Shown piece after piece: positions 47,889 through 60,259 of a DNA stretch of 64,000 nucleotides; the stretch's first letter is position 1, and the number at the start of each line of letters is the position of its first letter. A model generated the notes under the pieces. That model had not been told where the DNA came from, ran no database searches, and worked only from the letters and a program-made list of their open reading frames with translations. The translations under genes and the position numbers were made by a program. The stretch comes from Utricularia gibba (Eukaryota > Streptophyta > Magnoliopsida > Lamiales > Lentibulariaceae), in assembly GCA_002189035.1 (NCBI GenBank), contig NEEC01000002.1, forward strand, positions 6,285,001 through 6,349,000, read 5' to 3'.

Positions 47889-49100
47889 CTAAGCATACAG
47901 GACTTGGGCACTTGATGGATCAAACTGACCTCCAGGTGCGTCTATCATCTGCCACTGAACAGAGAATTTGAGCTTCTTCCCACCGGCATCGTTGCCAGAA
48001 CGAAGCTTCGTGACACGGCCGACGGCGACATGAAGATCCCGGCCAACCACAAAGATGCTGCTCTCCCAGCAGTTGACACAGAAAGGCTTGCATATCTGCT
48101 CCGGCAATGGAGGCCCTTCCACTGCATCCCACGAGTCCTCTGCCGGATCATACACCTTCAGCTTCGTCCTTTCGTGCTCTGTAACCACAAACAAGTGCCT
48201 GTAGATCACTACACTTGATCCAGTCCACCCTTCACGCAGACCAGCAGACATATCCTCCCAATTGTCCGTCGCCGGATCGTATACTTGCCCCCGCGGCACG
48301 ACGTAGAACGGCCAGAACCAGCCTTCTGTAACAAGAAGCTTCCCATCTAGCACGGCGGAGTCGTATGAGGCCATGCTGGTATCCATGCTTGAAACAGGGC
48401 GCCATGTGCCTGCTTTAGGATCCAGAACTTCAGCTGAGTTGAGCTCAAACAGGTCTGCACTGTTTCCTCCAGCAACATACACCATTCCATCGATAACCCC
48501 ACTTGCAAAGAAGGATCTTGCAGTGATCATCTTCTTCATCACAGTCCAACGGTTCCGGCGGGCTTCGTATTTGAGGACTAGATTCAGGGGGCAATCCACA
48601 TCTGATACCAAACCTCCACACACAAACAGAGAACCTTCCTGCGGTATTGAGACACATCTGAAACCCCTTGGACAGACCTTGTCCTTACAAGGCATGGCAG
48701 GGATGGTATGCCAAGAGAAATGAGTGAGATCAAGAACTTTCCAAACAATTTTCCAAGTGCATTTGTGATAAGCAAAGACAAAAAGCCAGGGGCCATTCAG
48801 TCCAAAGTCCTTTCTCAGAGTGAAAAACTGCTCTCTGCTACTGAACAAGGAATACCAGCGCCTGCAAACAGCTTTGCAGGCGGCATGTCGATCGACCGGA
48901 ATGCGGAGTAGACACTGTAATGCGACATCATCAGGAAGCCCCGGAATCAGACACTCTTCCCTTGATTGTTCGAGATCTAGACAAGTGTTAGGTAAAGTAG
49001 TAGGCATTGGAGCCAACCTAAACTTTGGAGACAATGACATCTGAGAGTCCCCAAGCCTGTGCACTGGATATTGGTGTGATGAATACCGAACTTTTTGCAT
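47889..49100 (-). CDS. F-box/kelch-repeat protein (At1g30090-like)
   Basis: SCF substrate receptor with an F-box and a kelch propeller, intronless in the coding part, 403 residues. The F-box lies at about residues 52-95 (LIPGLPDDVALQCLLRIPV, CKAVCRRWYSLFSS). Kelch units follow: GSLFVCGGLVSD, ARSFFASGVIDGMVYVAGGN, YDSAVLDGKLLVTEGW, GQVYDPATDNWEDMSAGLREG, HLFVVTEHERTKLKVYDP. It matches the Arabidopsis protein from the first residues (MQKVRYSSHQ) to the last (SSAQVLYA). No frame problems. Confidence 0.95.
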   Translation of the reverse strand: MQKVRYSSHQYPVHRLGDSQMSLSPKFRLAPMPTTLPNTCLDLEQSREECLIPGLPDDVALQCLLRIPVDRHAACKAVCRRWYSLFSSREQFFTLRKDFGLNGPWLFVFAYHKCTWKIVWKVLDLTHFSWHTIPAMPCKDKVCPRGFRCVSIPQEGSLFVCGGLVSDVDCPLNLVLKYEARRNRWTVMKKMITARSFFASGVIDGMVYVAGGNSADLFELNSAEVLDPKAGTWRPVSSMDTSMASYDSAVLDGKLLVTEGWFWPFYVVPRGQVYDPATDNWEDMSAGLREGWTGSSVVIYRHLFVVTEHERTKLKVYDPAEDSWDAVEGPPLPEQICKPFCVNCWESSIFVVGRDLHVAVGRVTKLRSGNDAGGKKLKFSVQWQMIDAPGGQFDPSSAQVLYA

Positions 49101-51109
49101 CTTTCTAGACTGAGCGTACGGAAACTACAGCTCCTAAATCTTGCAAAACTCTCATCTATCAGGATGCAGCAACATCACCATAGAAAAAGCCAAATTCTTG
49201 AACACCCCCAGGTAACAAAATTTCCTTAATAACCTTGAATTCTTGCAGATATCCTCAAATGCTTCACAAGAAGTTATAAACCGCAATCAAGATGCTTGCT
49301 TCTTGTACAGAATCTAACCTGCTGCATTTCTTGATTTCAAGCACCAAAGGACAATATCTGAGTATAAAGGAATCATCAGCTGGCAGCTAGTTGTAAAGAA
49401 AATCGGAAAAAGGCATAAAGCATTCACAAAGGCTAAATACTTTCACACGGGAGATTCATTTTGCAGCAATGAAGGTGAAGTCATTTCCGGTATAAGAAAG
49501 AAAGTAGGTGAAAATGGATATACAAACCACAACGAGAAATACCACTTTTCCCACGGATACCACCATCATCTTTTTTTCTGTTTTAACCAAAACAAAGACA
49601 TACTGCTACAATTGAAAAAGAAAGGAATCCAGCCCGACATATGAGTAACTGAGCAGATTCTGATTGAGAAATGAAAAGCCAAATAATCTGAATCAAACGG
49701 AAGAAATGACCCAGAACACCAGTATCCAAGCAATATCTGAATCAAACGGAAAAAACCCAGTTCCAAATAATCGCAAAACCCAACGATCATTCATCCAAAG
49801 ACGATGAAAACAATTAAAAAAGTCAAGAACGCATACAAAATCCCCATGAACAACATGTTGAAAAGAACCCACATCGGACACAAGCATCAAGTCTACGAAA
49901 CGGAGAGGCAGCTTACTGTAGTTCCCTCCCCTGAAATTTCAGTTGAAGCGTCTCTCTCTCTCCCTCTCTCTCTAGATTTTCAGCTCAGAAAACACACACA
50001 ACACAACAAAAAAGATGTCTGATTTCGAGATGGTTGAGTGCAGTTTAACGTAATAATAATATTATTTATTCCTTTTCTCGCACCATCACATGGTCCACCC
50101 GCCCATCCACAACCCGATTCCAAAACCGGGTATGCCCCGCCCCGGAAAAACAATCATCAAAGGATGGCGCATGGGCTATAATTAATTATATATAACGAAA
50201 ATCCATCAAATTAAATTATTTTGGAGGTTAAAATGGAGATTTTTTATTTTTGAATAAAGAATATAATTGTAATTTGTGAGGATTCATAAAATTTAATTAT
50301 TCATCTTATCATATAGATATATTATGTAAATTATGAACATGTTCTATATTATGAATTCCTTGAAATGACTCTACTTAATTTTTGAAGAATATAATCTTTA
50401 TTTGTTTTGTAATAAAATAATTTTTATTTATTTTAAAAATTATTGAATTTTTTAAATTTATATTTCAAAGATTAAATAATATATTAATTAGAAAAATTAT
50501 ATTAGATATTTAAAATTTACAATATATATTTTTATTTTATTAAATTTTATAATATAATTTTATGTTATTATACAAACCAATTTTACAATTCAAATTGATT
50601 TTATTTTGAATATTCTGAAATACAATTTCAAGGTAAAAATAGATCTCATAATTAATAAGAGCATGATTGAAAGCAATCTCAATTTTATGATTAAACATAT
50701 CAATTTCCATTTCTTAATGTTCTCAATAATATTTTATTGATAATTTTATACTATAATATTTATAAAAATTAATAAATAAAACACAAACATTTCATAAACC
50801 AATGTCCGAAATTGGGAAAAAAAATTGAATAAACTTCAATAATACTCCATTTTAAATAAATCCAAAATTTGATGATGAGGCAGACATGGAAACAGCTCCC
50901 ACATCAACAAGAGTTTTCCATACAGAAGGAGCAGCAGTTCGGAAAAGCAACCAGAAGGCGGCGAAACCCAGCTCTTAGCTTGAAACCGCAATCATGGAAT
51001 GGTGAAGCGCAGCCTGAATGACAAGTGTAACCGGTGCCCCTGAAGAGAAGTCTTGAGTATGCGGTCTGAGTACCGGGAAACTACTCTTGATCACTTTGAT
51101 CCTCTGCTG
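49101..51109. other. Intergenic region
   Basis: 49100-50050 is probably the 5' leader (possibly with an intron) and promoter of the F-box/kelch gene. It includes a CT-rich tract at about 49950-49975, a frequent plant core-promoter element. 50050-50880 is AT-rich and featureless. 50880-51109 is the YAO 3' region. Confidence 0.55.
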
Positions 51110-53603
51110 TCAATTCTCTAGATCAAATGTATGTAGTGCGACGCCATTTTTACAGGCGGGAATGCTCCCCACCTGCCTAGTCGAGGTTCCTGAGAGACGA
51201 GCACAAAAGTAGTTCATCAGACGCAGGAGTCAGTCAAATAGCTCATATTGCCAGCCGGAGGGGAAAATGTTACCTTCCCAATCCCGGCAATCAGGAACTT
51301 TCCTGACTTCGCAAATGCTAATGAATTCACAAAGCCAACCTGAAAAAATGGCATCAGCACAAGACATTATCATATGATGGAGGATATGGTTACCAGAGAG
51401 CTTCATGAATTCCGTATTACTGTTTTTCAAACCGGTGTTTTGTTTAATTCCTAACGGTCTATAACATATATATCTCTCTATAGCAGTGCGAATAGCCAGA
51501 GCTTCACATTCTCTTGACAAAAAAACAGAAGGTAAAAAGCAGCACATCTAGGGAAGTGCTTGATACCAGGCATGTTGTTTTAGAAGAAGATTCATTGATG
51601 AAATGTGCACATTAGTTTATAGAATATCTAACATTGGTAGATGAGATGGCACCAAAAGAGAAGGCACATGATGGCCAAAGAAGTAGTCACCTGAGGGAGC
51701 TCGAATAAACGACGGATTCCCTTGGACTGATCCTCGATTGCCCAAAGGCATATGGAGCCATTTCCGGCTCCAGAAGCAGCAAGATCACTGCTGCTACATA
51801 CAGCAACCGAGCTTACCCAAGAAAGTGCTGAGGAAGGTTTACAAGGGCCTGTAGCATCATTGTCTGCATAGAGAAGGTTAAGAAATCAACAATCTAAAAG
51901 AGGAAGAAAAACACTGCATCATAAGTGAGGGCATTACAAACCTATATGGCCATTTGACAGTCCATCCGGATTCCTTGATCCTGAATTTTGTCCTGTGAAT
52001 GCAACATGCGCATTCTTTAAAACACTAACAGGCTTCTTTCGCAGTGCATTCCAAACCTCAATGCTTCCGTCATCAGATCCCGTTAAGAACTCATCATTGT
52101 TAATGAAGCAACAACATTCTAAAGATGAAGCAGGTGCTCTAAATATCAATTGACTTTCCTCTGGAACCTAATAAAAAAATATAGCAGAAAAGCAAACGTT
52201 GAGAATGAAACCTTGAACAACTCATCAACATCAATGAATGAAGCAAGCAGTTTTATGCCACACACCTTCCACAAGTGCATTTCCCGATCTCGCCCAACAG
52301 TTAAGACACGTTCTTTCCTCAAGCTGTTGATGCTTAAAACTTCGCTCTTGTGACCAAATAAAGTGTTCACGTAAGTTCTGTCATCCGCATTCCAAATCTT
52401 GATAGACCGATCAAACGAACCAGAAAAAAGCTCTGAAGTTCCTAGCCTAAATGTTAAGCATGAGACTGGGCCTTTATGTCCAGGAAAGGCCTGCAGACAA
52501 TGAAATAGTTGTCAACACTAAACATGATCGGATTTCAGTTAAAAAAAATGGTGATATCACAGTTTTTGGTTCCTTCAACCATCTTATTATCATAGGTCAT
52601 CGTTGTATCAACAATATAACAGAAAGAAACTAGATTTTACTATCAATTCCTAACAAACCTGGACATGCTGGCGTGTGCGGATATCCCACAGATGAACATG
52701 GCGATCCAGGCCTCCAGTTGCGAGATATCGGCTGTCAGAGCTTACAGCTAAGGCCAAAACATTTTTCTTTTTCTTGTTAGCAGAGCGTTGGATGTCCTTA
52801 AAGCCATGAGACTTCAAGGCTTCATCAGAAGGCCAATGGTACTTTTCTGTCTTCCCGTTTTCTAAGTCCCAATGAAAAATAGCACCATCCTTGGACGCTG
52901 AAAAGCCTAAAGTATCGTCCTCAGACAGAGCTACACCAGTTACAGGCTGCCAATGCTTGACTAGCAAACGGTACTCATCATTCATTGCAGGCTTCCGAAC
53001 CCTAAAACATGTAGAAAAGTAAGGATCATATTTTTAAGTAGCTAAACTAAAGACACAAAACAATCAAGACCGAAACTTGTATGAGCAAGTAACGAGGAAA
53101 GTAGTGTCTTCGTTCAATTCCGATAAGAAAGCGTTAGCATAATAAAAGATTGCATACCTTGAGGCAAGGGACCTACGGACACGACTACTATCCTCGAGCT
53201 GTTTCTGCTGCAAAAGCTCTGCAATGCGTGAATCTCTTTCCCCTTCCCTGTTTCGAGGCTCAGCATCGCTCCCCTCGCTTTCTTGTTCATCTTCTTCTCT
53301 TTTCCGCTCCTTTTCTCTAAGAGTCTCCAAGAACGAATGCGCCAATCGATACTTCTTCTCCGCCGGCGTCTCCTCTAATTCCTCGAACTCCCCCTCTCCC
53401 TTTCGTATGTCTTCTCTCTCACTTTCCTCATCCGACTCTCCATCCTCTCCATCACTCTGAATGTACTCGTCGCCATGCCGGCGCCTCTTCTGCTCGCGAC
53501 GGTCAGCAAATGAATCGTGTTCAGCAGAAGAGAATCGCTTTTTAGTGCCCCGCCCATTAGTCTTCTGATGAAAAGCTTTTTTCTTCGACATTTTTCCAGC
53601 CAT
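51110..53603 (-). CDS. YAO: U3 snoRNP WD40 protein YAO (RRP9/U3-55K homolog), one apparent frameshift
   Basis: Nucleolar U3 snoRNP component needed for early pre-rRNA cleavage and, in Arabidopsis, for gametophyte and embryo development. Seven exons on the minus strand: 53603-53158, 53001-52659, 52490-52266, 52167-51942, 51863-51691, 51339-51274, 51189-51110; 519 residues once one base is restored. The N-terminus is Lys/Arg then acidic, with a helical stretch (RLAHSFLETLREKERKREED). WD repeats follow (HWQPVTGVALSEDD, RYLATGGLDRHVHLWDIR, ELFSGSFDRSIKIWN, RVLTVGRDREMHLWK, EFLTGSDDGSIEVWN). In the last exon, after EPRLGRWGAFPPVK, the literal frame diverges at a five-base T run (51147-51151 on the plus strand). 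One more base restores NGVALHTFDLEN and a stop. Confidence 0.95.
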
Positions 53604-54044
53604 GAATCCACCAACCAACACTAAACCCTCAACAATTTTGAAGGAAACCTGTCTACTTCTCAGTCATTGGCTTGAATCAAAACTCCGCAAGAACCCACAA
53701 TGGAACCAAAAACCAATCCCCAGTTACAAAGCAGTCGCGACCTGCGAACGCCACCACCCACCGTTGATCACGCCGGCGACAGAGACACGATGTCACATGG
53801 GGAGAAATTAGGGTTTAAAAAGAAAAAAACAGCCAATTTCGAACTGCAGCTGTAGTAGTTCATAATCCGATGGGCCGAATTGTTATTGGGCCGACAACGC
53901 AGTTCGTTCTAATTTGGACCGATTGTTATTGGGCCGCCACGTTGTCTGCAGCAGTAGTAGTAACAATATTGGTTCTAACAGCCGTCTGATTGTCCAAACA
54001 AGATATGCAAGATGATGCGTAGCTAGTTTAGTTTAAATCAAGGT
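53604..54044. other. Short spacer between YAO start and MADS 3' end
   Basis: Leader and promoter of YAO, with GGGCCGA and TTGGGCC elements at about 53873-53935. These resemble TCP/site II-like motifs common at plant ribosome-biogenesis genes. No gene is supported. Confidence 0.5.
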
Positions 54045-55589
54045 CTAGTTGCCTGAGAGATGATGATACGTCGCCTCCATGCTCTCCATGATGTTCAGCT
54101 GAAGCATGTTCCGTTCCAGAAAGGCCTCAAAACCAAAGTCCTGAGCCTGTGTACCCATCATGTTCAGCTCCGGTCCAGCCGGCATCATGTTCAGCTCCGG
54201 CGCCGCCGGCATCATGCTTAGCTCCACCCCGCCGGCATCATGCTCAGCTCCTGAAGCTTCTCGTTTTCCTGTATCTGAAAGTTCCCATTAAAGCACCATA
54301 TGAGGCTCTTGCAAGATATCCTCTGTCTTTATGCCCCATGTTATTATCCCTTTTACCTTGGATCTTATGTAGGCATTCTCGTGCTCCAGTTGGATCCCCT
54401 GTTAGATACACGCATTCTCTGGTTCATCTTGAAAATCGACCCAAACGACACCGAGAATTCAACAAGAATTCTTACCCTTTTCCTTAGACAATCGGCTTCA
54501 GCAAGAATCATCTCATGCTGTGAGCAGAAAAGGGAAATGAAAAGGTAAAAAAATGGTGGTAATGGTTGTTTAGGATGTAATGAAAGTACCTTCCTGTTCC
54601 TTATTCTAGCAAGGGCTTTCTCTAGCCGAGACTCCAGCTGCTTCATATCCCTGGAGTTTAAAGATTCCAGGCCTTCACCCAACAGGTTCCTGGACGCAAG
54701 CAAGAACTATATTAACCCCGGGATCTTGTACAGGCTGCTGCTGCTGCTTCTAACAGTGAGCTTTTTTTCTTACCTATTGGAGTCTTGGAGCATCTGTATC
54801 TGCTGACGGAGCCTCTTTGACTCTTGTTGACATTGCTGCATAGTTTCATTCAATCAAGATTGCTTAGTTCTCAGAAGCCCTAAATCATGAGCTTACTGAT
54901 GATGGGGTATGAAAAGCAGTGTGAGGAGGATGAAAACTGAGTTTTGCAAAAAGCATCATTTGGATGATAAAAGGGAACATCTTGATGTGTCTCACTTCGA
55001 GTTTGTTCTCTTCCAGGATGTATCCAGTTGCATGCTCAGCAGCCCTTTTCTTCTTGTACCTCTCTATCGTCTCTCTGATGCTGTTGCAGCATCAAACAAG
55101 ATTGAAGTAGCACATGAAAAGATAAAGATAACAAAGAGTTGCGCTGACAAAGCTGAAAATAGCAGCACATGGAAGATATCAAAGCAGGTGAGAGTTAGCA
55201 CCATAAAGGACTAGCCCTCGAGAAACTCAAGATGAAAGCTGAAATGGGAAAAAATAATGCATCTGCGAAATAGAGTGAAGCGATAGAATACACAAACGCA
55301 AATTTATAAACACATACTAAGAGGTTGAATCAAGCCAATCAGGCGCAGAGTTACTGTTAGAATGGCTGCTATGTTTACCAAACGATTGTGAGTTTTGGGA
55401 TTACCTGCTGTCTTGAGGGAACTGGTAGAGACGGCCACGGTTTGAGAAAACGATGAGAGCAATTTCAGCTTCACACAGAATAGAGAGTTCGCAAGCTTTC
55501 TTCAGCAATCCACTTCTTCTCTTGCAGAAAGTTACTTGTCGACTCGTGTTGTTCTCGATCCGCTTGATCTCGATCTTCCCTCGTCCCAT
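54045..55589 (-). CDS. MIKC MADS-box protein, AGAMOUS/STK-like, one apparent frameshift
   Basis: DNA-binding transcription factor of the floral C/D class by sequence. Seven exons on the minus strand: 55589-55405, 55080-54996, 54835-54774, 54689-54590, 54517-54476, 54398-54357, 54274-54045. The 62-, 100-, 42- and 42-base middle exons are the classic MIKC pattern. The MADS domain is [20 protein letters not shown] followed by [15 protein letters not shown]. The K-box includes [32 protein letters not shown] and [14 protein letters not shown]. The C-terminus holds a short repeat (ELNMMPAGP-type) and then [16 protein letters not shown]. It needs one base in the C run at 54227-54230 (plus strand) to read through, giving 248 residues. 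Residues unusual for the clade are [11 protein letters not shown] and YQFPQDSS, so it is a divergent member. Confidence 0.88.
54164..54247 (-). repeat. 27-base coding minisatellite in the MADS C-terminus
   Basis: Units of GAGCTGAACATGATGCCGGC and seven further bases recur about three to four times, encoding E-L-(N/S)-M-M-P-A-(A/G)-P. The apparent one-base deletion lies within the first unit, where length slippage or consensus error is most likely. Confidence 0.75.
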
Positions 55590-58500
55590 GTCTAGATCTA
55601 GTCATTGAGTTTATATAAAAAAGGGCTACTGTTCCCAGAATGATGTAAGGAGAAGCACTGGCAGTAGGCAACTAAAACAAACACAGATCCATAACTGAAA
55701 AAGGGTTTGAAAAACCGATCAAGTACGCAGAAAAACGCTTTCTAGCAGCAGATCTAAACCTTCAACCCCCTTTAGACCTAAAACTTCTTTACCACCCAAA
55801 GACCAAAACATTTGAAACTTGGGCGGAACATGGGAATGTTGCAATAAGCCTTCCTTTGAATAAAGTTTCTCCATTTTTTGGTGGGGAATAGAAATCAAGG
55901 AGAGGGTTTCATGCAAAGTTCGTATAAACAATGAATTTGCTGAGAACAAATCGTTCAAGATCCGTAGCAGCTGACAGATCTTTGATTCCTTCGAGAGTAG
56001 TAGAAGAAGCAAACTAAGCACTTGGGAATGTGCCCCCTTAGTGTTTAGACACGAAGCAAGAAAAAAAACACATCAACCAACGGAAATAATATAGCAAAGA
56101 GAGGGAGTTTTCTGTCTGAACGTCGCAGAAAACCCATCTTCTTTGCAAATCACATTACCCGGAATTGCTTTCTTGAGAGCTTGCACAAATTCCCAACTAA
56201 GTTTCCCTTCACCTCAGCCTCTTCAATGAATCATTCTATATATCCTCATATATGTATATACGTCCATTTTTATACAACAATCGAAAGTTAATGAGTATAT
56301 GCAGGTGTATTTTTGGGAGAGAAGACTATCAAAAGAGAGAAAAGCAAGAAGCTGAGGCATCAGTTTTCCATAAACTAAAGATGCGTGAAGCTGTGGTATG
56401 CTGATCATTATATGCCCTGCTCACACAAAGATACCAGAAACAGCAAAGAACCAGCCTTCCGCTACTTTAGTTTCTGGGTTCTTCTTTTTAGCTCAATCCT
56501 CCCATCAGGATATACATTAAAGCATGCTTAGTGCAGTGGATGCAGGCTGTGTTGTTTCCATACAACGAACCCCACAACAAAATTTCTACACCATATAAAC
56601 AGAAAAAGAGACACTCTCTCGTTGCTGCATGCACTAGGGTTTTGAGCAGGCCATCATGGTGCCCCAGGGGCTAAAATGGATACTGACTAAAAAAGAAAAA
56701 AAATAACTAAACGGAAAAATGATTCCATATTTGGCACTGTGGTCCAACCCACAGCCCAATGACGTGGCTCTATGTGGTCCGCATATTTCCCAAATATAGT
56801 AATTTAGTTCGACTACTCAACCAGTAAAGCTCGAGTAATTGGGGGGCAATTCCGGCCATGGCGTGATTTATTAACCCTAATCACAATGTAAATCCCAATT
56901 TCCAAGTTTTATTTAATGGGCCCCGGCTTCTCTCAACATGGGCCTCCTTTAAACCTGGCCCATGATTTTTGGGCTGTAGGTGAATGCGGTGAGGATCCGG
57001 TTTCAGCCCACGGATCCTAACCCGATTGCTGAATTTAAAATAAGGATATTAAATTATAATATTAATTTTTTAAAAAAATAAATCTAGATATCCATAGTTA
57101 TCTTACGAAATTAAAAAAAACTTATACTATACAATTTTTTAAAGTACATTAATGTATAATATAAACTTAGTCTATTAATACTATTGATTCCTCTTAATTG
57201 TATCTATTGATAATTATAAAATTGTACTTTATCAAGTAGTTTTATTGAATATTATCTAATTAATATAAAGTCAATAGTATTGTTATGGTCTTCTATGTAC
57301 GATTAAGATAATAATATTGAATAGAATGATCATGCAAATTTTGTACGAGACTTTTTTTAAAAAAAGAAAAAAAAAAAATTGTGAGAATTGAATGTCTAAA
57401 TTGAACAATATCATGCAATAAAAAGATTGGGTGATTTATGAAAAGTTTTTCGATTCTTGGATTCTAAATAAATAGTAAAAATATTAATAACAATGGAATT
57501 TGTAACTGTACTATTGGAGAAGATGTATAAAAAATAAATATTGAAAGCGAACAAGTGGCGAGTGGGGAAGCGCGATGCGGGTGGGGGAATTGAATGGCGT
57601 TGAATCGGTGTCGGTCGGGGTCCTCCGGGAGGAAAGGCGAGCCGGCGGAGGGCTCCCTCCCTCCATGTTCGCCGCGAACCGCCTTCTTTATTTATCCTCC
57701 CAATTATTCTACTTTATTATATTACAATAAAAACCTTCTTACACCCCCGCATTCACTGCAACATTAACTGCTCCGAATGCCTGCTCCAGCCTGTGCGTTG
57801 AACCAGTCTTCTTCCTTTTCTATTTTCTTAATTTTTTTGAGTTCCCAGAAACGATGAAATAAATATTTAAAAGTACAATTTCGTTAAAAATAACATATTA
57901 ATTCATGGTATTTGAAACTGACTCATTTCAGGGTAAATTTCGGCGTTCATCTAGAAGGTGCGGCGGGGGGCACGGTGTTGGGGGCGGCGGACGGCGGAGC
58001 AACATGTGGACGACGGTGGTCACCGGCGGTGGATACAAGATGCTAAACTCTAAGGCTACCAAATGGGAATTAATGCATGGAAGATGTAGCATAGGGATGG
58101 AGTGATTCCTTCGGACAAGATGCTGTCTCCCGTAGTACACGCCCCCTAGCTCTAGGCCTCTTGTCGTGCATAACATTGTATGTATGTCGCATAATTAACC
58201 GCAATTTATACTTACGATAATTTACCATTTTCGTGGATAACATTAAAACTTGAGGATTAAATTATTTATAGTAATTATAATTTAGATTGTTGTCTGTAAA
58301 CTTCAACCTTAAATTTTACAATAATTTTTAAAAAACTTTGTAACATGAAATAGTTGTATAATTTGGGGATGTATTTTTAAAATGTTAAAAGTGATTCTTC
58401 ATTTTTGGTTGTTTTATGGATGTAAATGAAATTCAAGAAAAAGGGTGGAAAAAGTTTCCATTTTTGTGGTTATAATTTTTATTACTATTTAAGTGACATA

Positions 58501-58759
58501 ATTATTACAGACATGATTCGTGATATATTTTTTTATTAAAAAAAAGGAGAAAAATCATGTGGAAGAGGAAGAGTGACAGTAGTTGGAATTTATTGCACAT
58601 AATTACTGCGCAGAGCAGGGAGCAGGTGCGCGCATTGACGCTTCCCTAACCGTCTCTTTCCCCTTCTTTAAAAATGGACGATCTCTGCAGTGGGAGTTCT
58701 TGGCTGATGAGCTTCAGTTTTTTTCTGCGGCGGCGGATTCTGGTACTTCGTGATTCCTG
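55590..58759. other. Large gap between divergent MADS and GDSL genes
   Basis: 55590-56650 is probably MADS leader/promoter, possibly with a 5' intron as in AGAMOUS-clade genes. 57000-57540 and 58180-58560 are AT-rich. 57545-57680 is an isolated GC-rich patch with no recognised gene. The open frame at 57905-58105 is Gly-rich low-complexity sequence and I do not support it. 58600-58759 is the GDSL promoter and leader. Confidence 0.55.
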
Positions 58760-60259
58760 ATGGGGAAGCTATTCTTGGTGGTCGTTGTTCTCGCTCTTTG
58801 TGTTGCTGATTATGGGAAGGGACAGGAGGAGGCGGGAGTTATCGGCCGGCCGGCGTTGGTTCCGGCGCTGTTTGTGTTCGGGGATTCTCTCATTGACAAT
58901 GGGAACAACAATGACTTAGCTTCGTTCGCTAAGGCCAACTATTTTCCTTATGGGATCGACTTCAGCGCTGGTCCGACGGGGCGGTTTTCGAATGGCTACA
59001 CCATGGTTGATACAGTTGGTAATCTGACGTGAACATCGTGTGTTTGAGTAAATTCCTGAAGGGTGTCGTGTTTTTGGTTTTTATGTCCTGTGTTGCATGG
59101 TATGCAGCTGAACTCCTTGGGCTTCCCCTGATCCCGCCCTTCTCTGAAGCTCGCGCCTCAGGGGATGGTATGAGATACGGTGTTAACTTCGCCTCCGCGG
59201 CTGCCGGAATCCTTGACAACACCGGCGGAAACTTCGTGAGCTTCCTACTCTTTTTTTTTTTGGTTCTTCGAATGTAAGATTTGTTGTCTGAGACACATGC
59301 GGTGAATTAAACACGCAGGTGGGGAGAATTCCGTTCGGCCAGCAAATCAAAAACTTTGAAAACAGCCTCGACCAGCTTTCCAACATCCTCGGCGCCGCTG
59401 ATCTGTCACAGGGCCTTGCCAATTCCATATTCTTCATCGGAATGGGAAGCAACGATTACTTAAACAACTACCTCATGCCAAATTACGACACCAAAAACCA
59501 CTACAACGGCCAACAGTACGCAGATCTTCTGACCACTCAATATACTCAGCATCTCACTGTAAGTTCAAGGGCTCAAAGTTTCCACATTTTGGACATGTAA
59601 TTTACTGGGTCGTTCTTTTCTCTGTGTTGGTGCAGAGACTGTACAACCTGGGAGCAAGGAAGTTTGCCATTGCGGGCCTTGGTGCGATGGGGTGCATTCC
59701 AAGTATTCTTGCTCAGAGCGACAGTGGCGTTTGCTCCGATGAAGTCAATGAACTCATCCGCCCCTTTAACACCAACACCAAAATGATGGTTAATCGCCTC
59801 AACGCTAATCTTCCTGGTTCCAGATTCACCTTCATAGACATCGGCAACATGTTCCAGGATCTCCTCGTCAACGCAGAATCCTACGGTAAAGCATTTTTCA
59901 AGAATTTATTTCAAGGGTAATTAAAAGAATTTAGAATCATTAATTGACTGCTTTTGACCTTTGAGCTAAGCAGCCGCAGCCTAGGGGTCTGCTAGTAGGT
60001 TGAATAAAGATTCAATTTTGAGCTTTCTCTGGGTCCAGGATTTGCTGTTGTGAACCGGGGGTGCTGTGGACTCGGGAGGAACAGTGGGCAAGTTACGTGT
60101 CTCCCGATGCAGGCGCCGTGTCCGGATAGATCGAGATACGTGTTCTGGGACGCGTATCACCCCACGGAGGCTGTGAATGTGCTGTTGGGTCAGAAGGCCT
60201 TCTCCGGTGGGTCGGAGTCGGCGCATCCGTTCAACATACAGCAGCTCGCCAATATGTAA
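58760..60259 (+). CDS. GDSL esterase/lipase (At1g71250-like)
   Basis: Secreted SGNH-fold hydrolase acting on lipid or acyl-ester substrates, substrate unknown. Five exons: 58760-59018, 59108-59235, 59319-59558, 59636-59885, 60039-60259; 365 residues, the standard length. The signal peptide is [16 protein letters not shown]. Block I is [13 protein letters not shown] (nucleophile Ser), block [14 protein letters not shown] (Gly), block [14 protein letters not shown] (Asn) and block [11 protein letters not shown] (Asp and His). All four SGNH residues are present, so it should be active. No frame problems. Confidence 0.96.

Noticed and set aside
55605-55620. TATATAAA on the minus strand just before the MADS start
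   Set aside because: It is about 20 bases from the ATG, too close for transcription to begin downstream and still include the start codon.
57905-58105. Gly-rich frame of 66 codons
   Set aside because: Low-complexity GGC/CGG sequence open on both strands; no conserved features.
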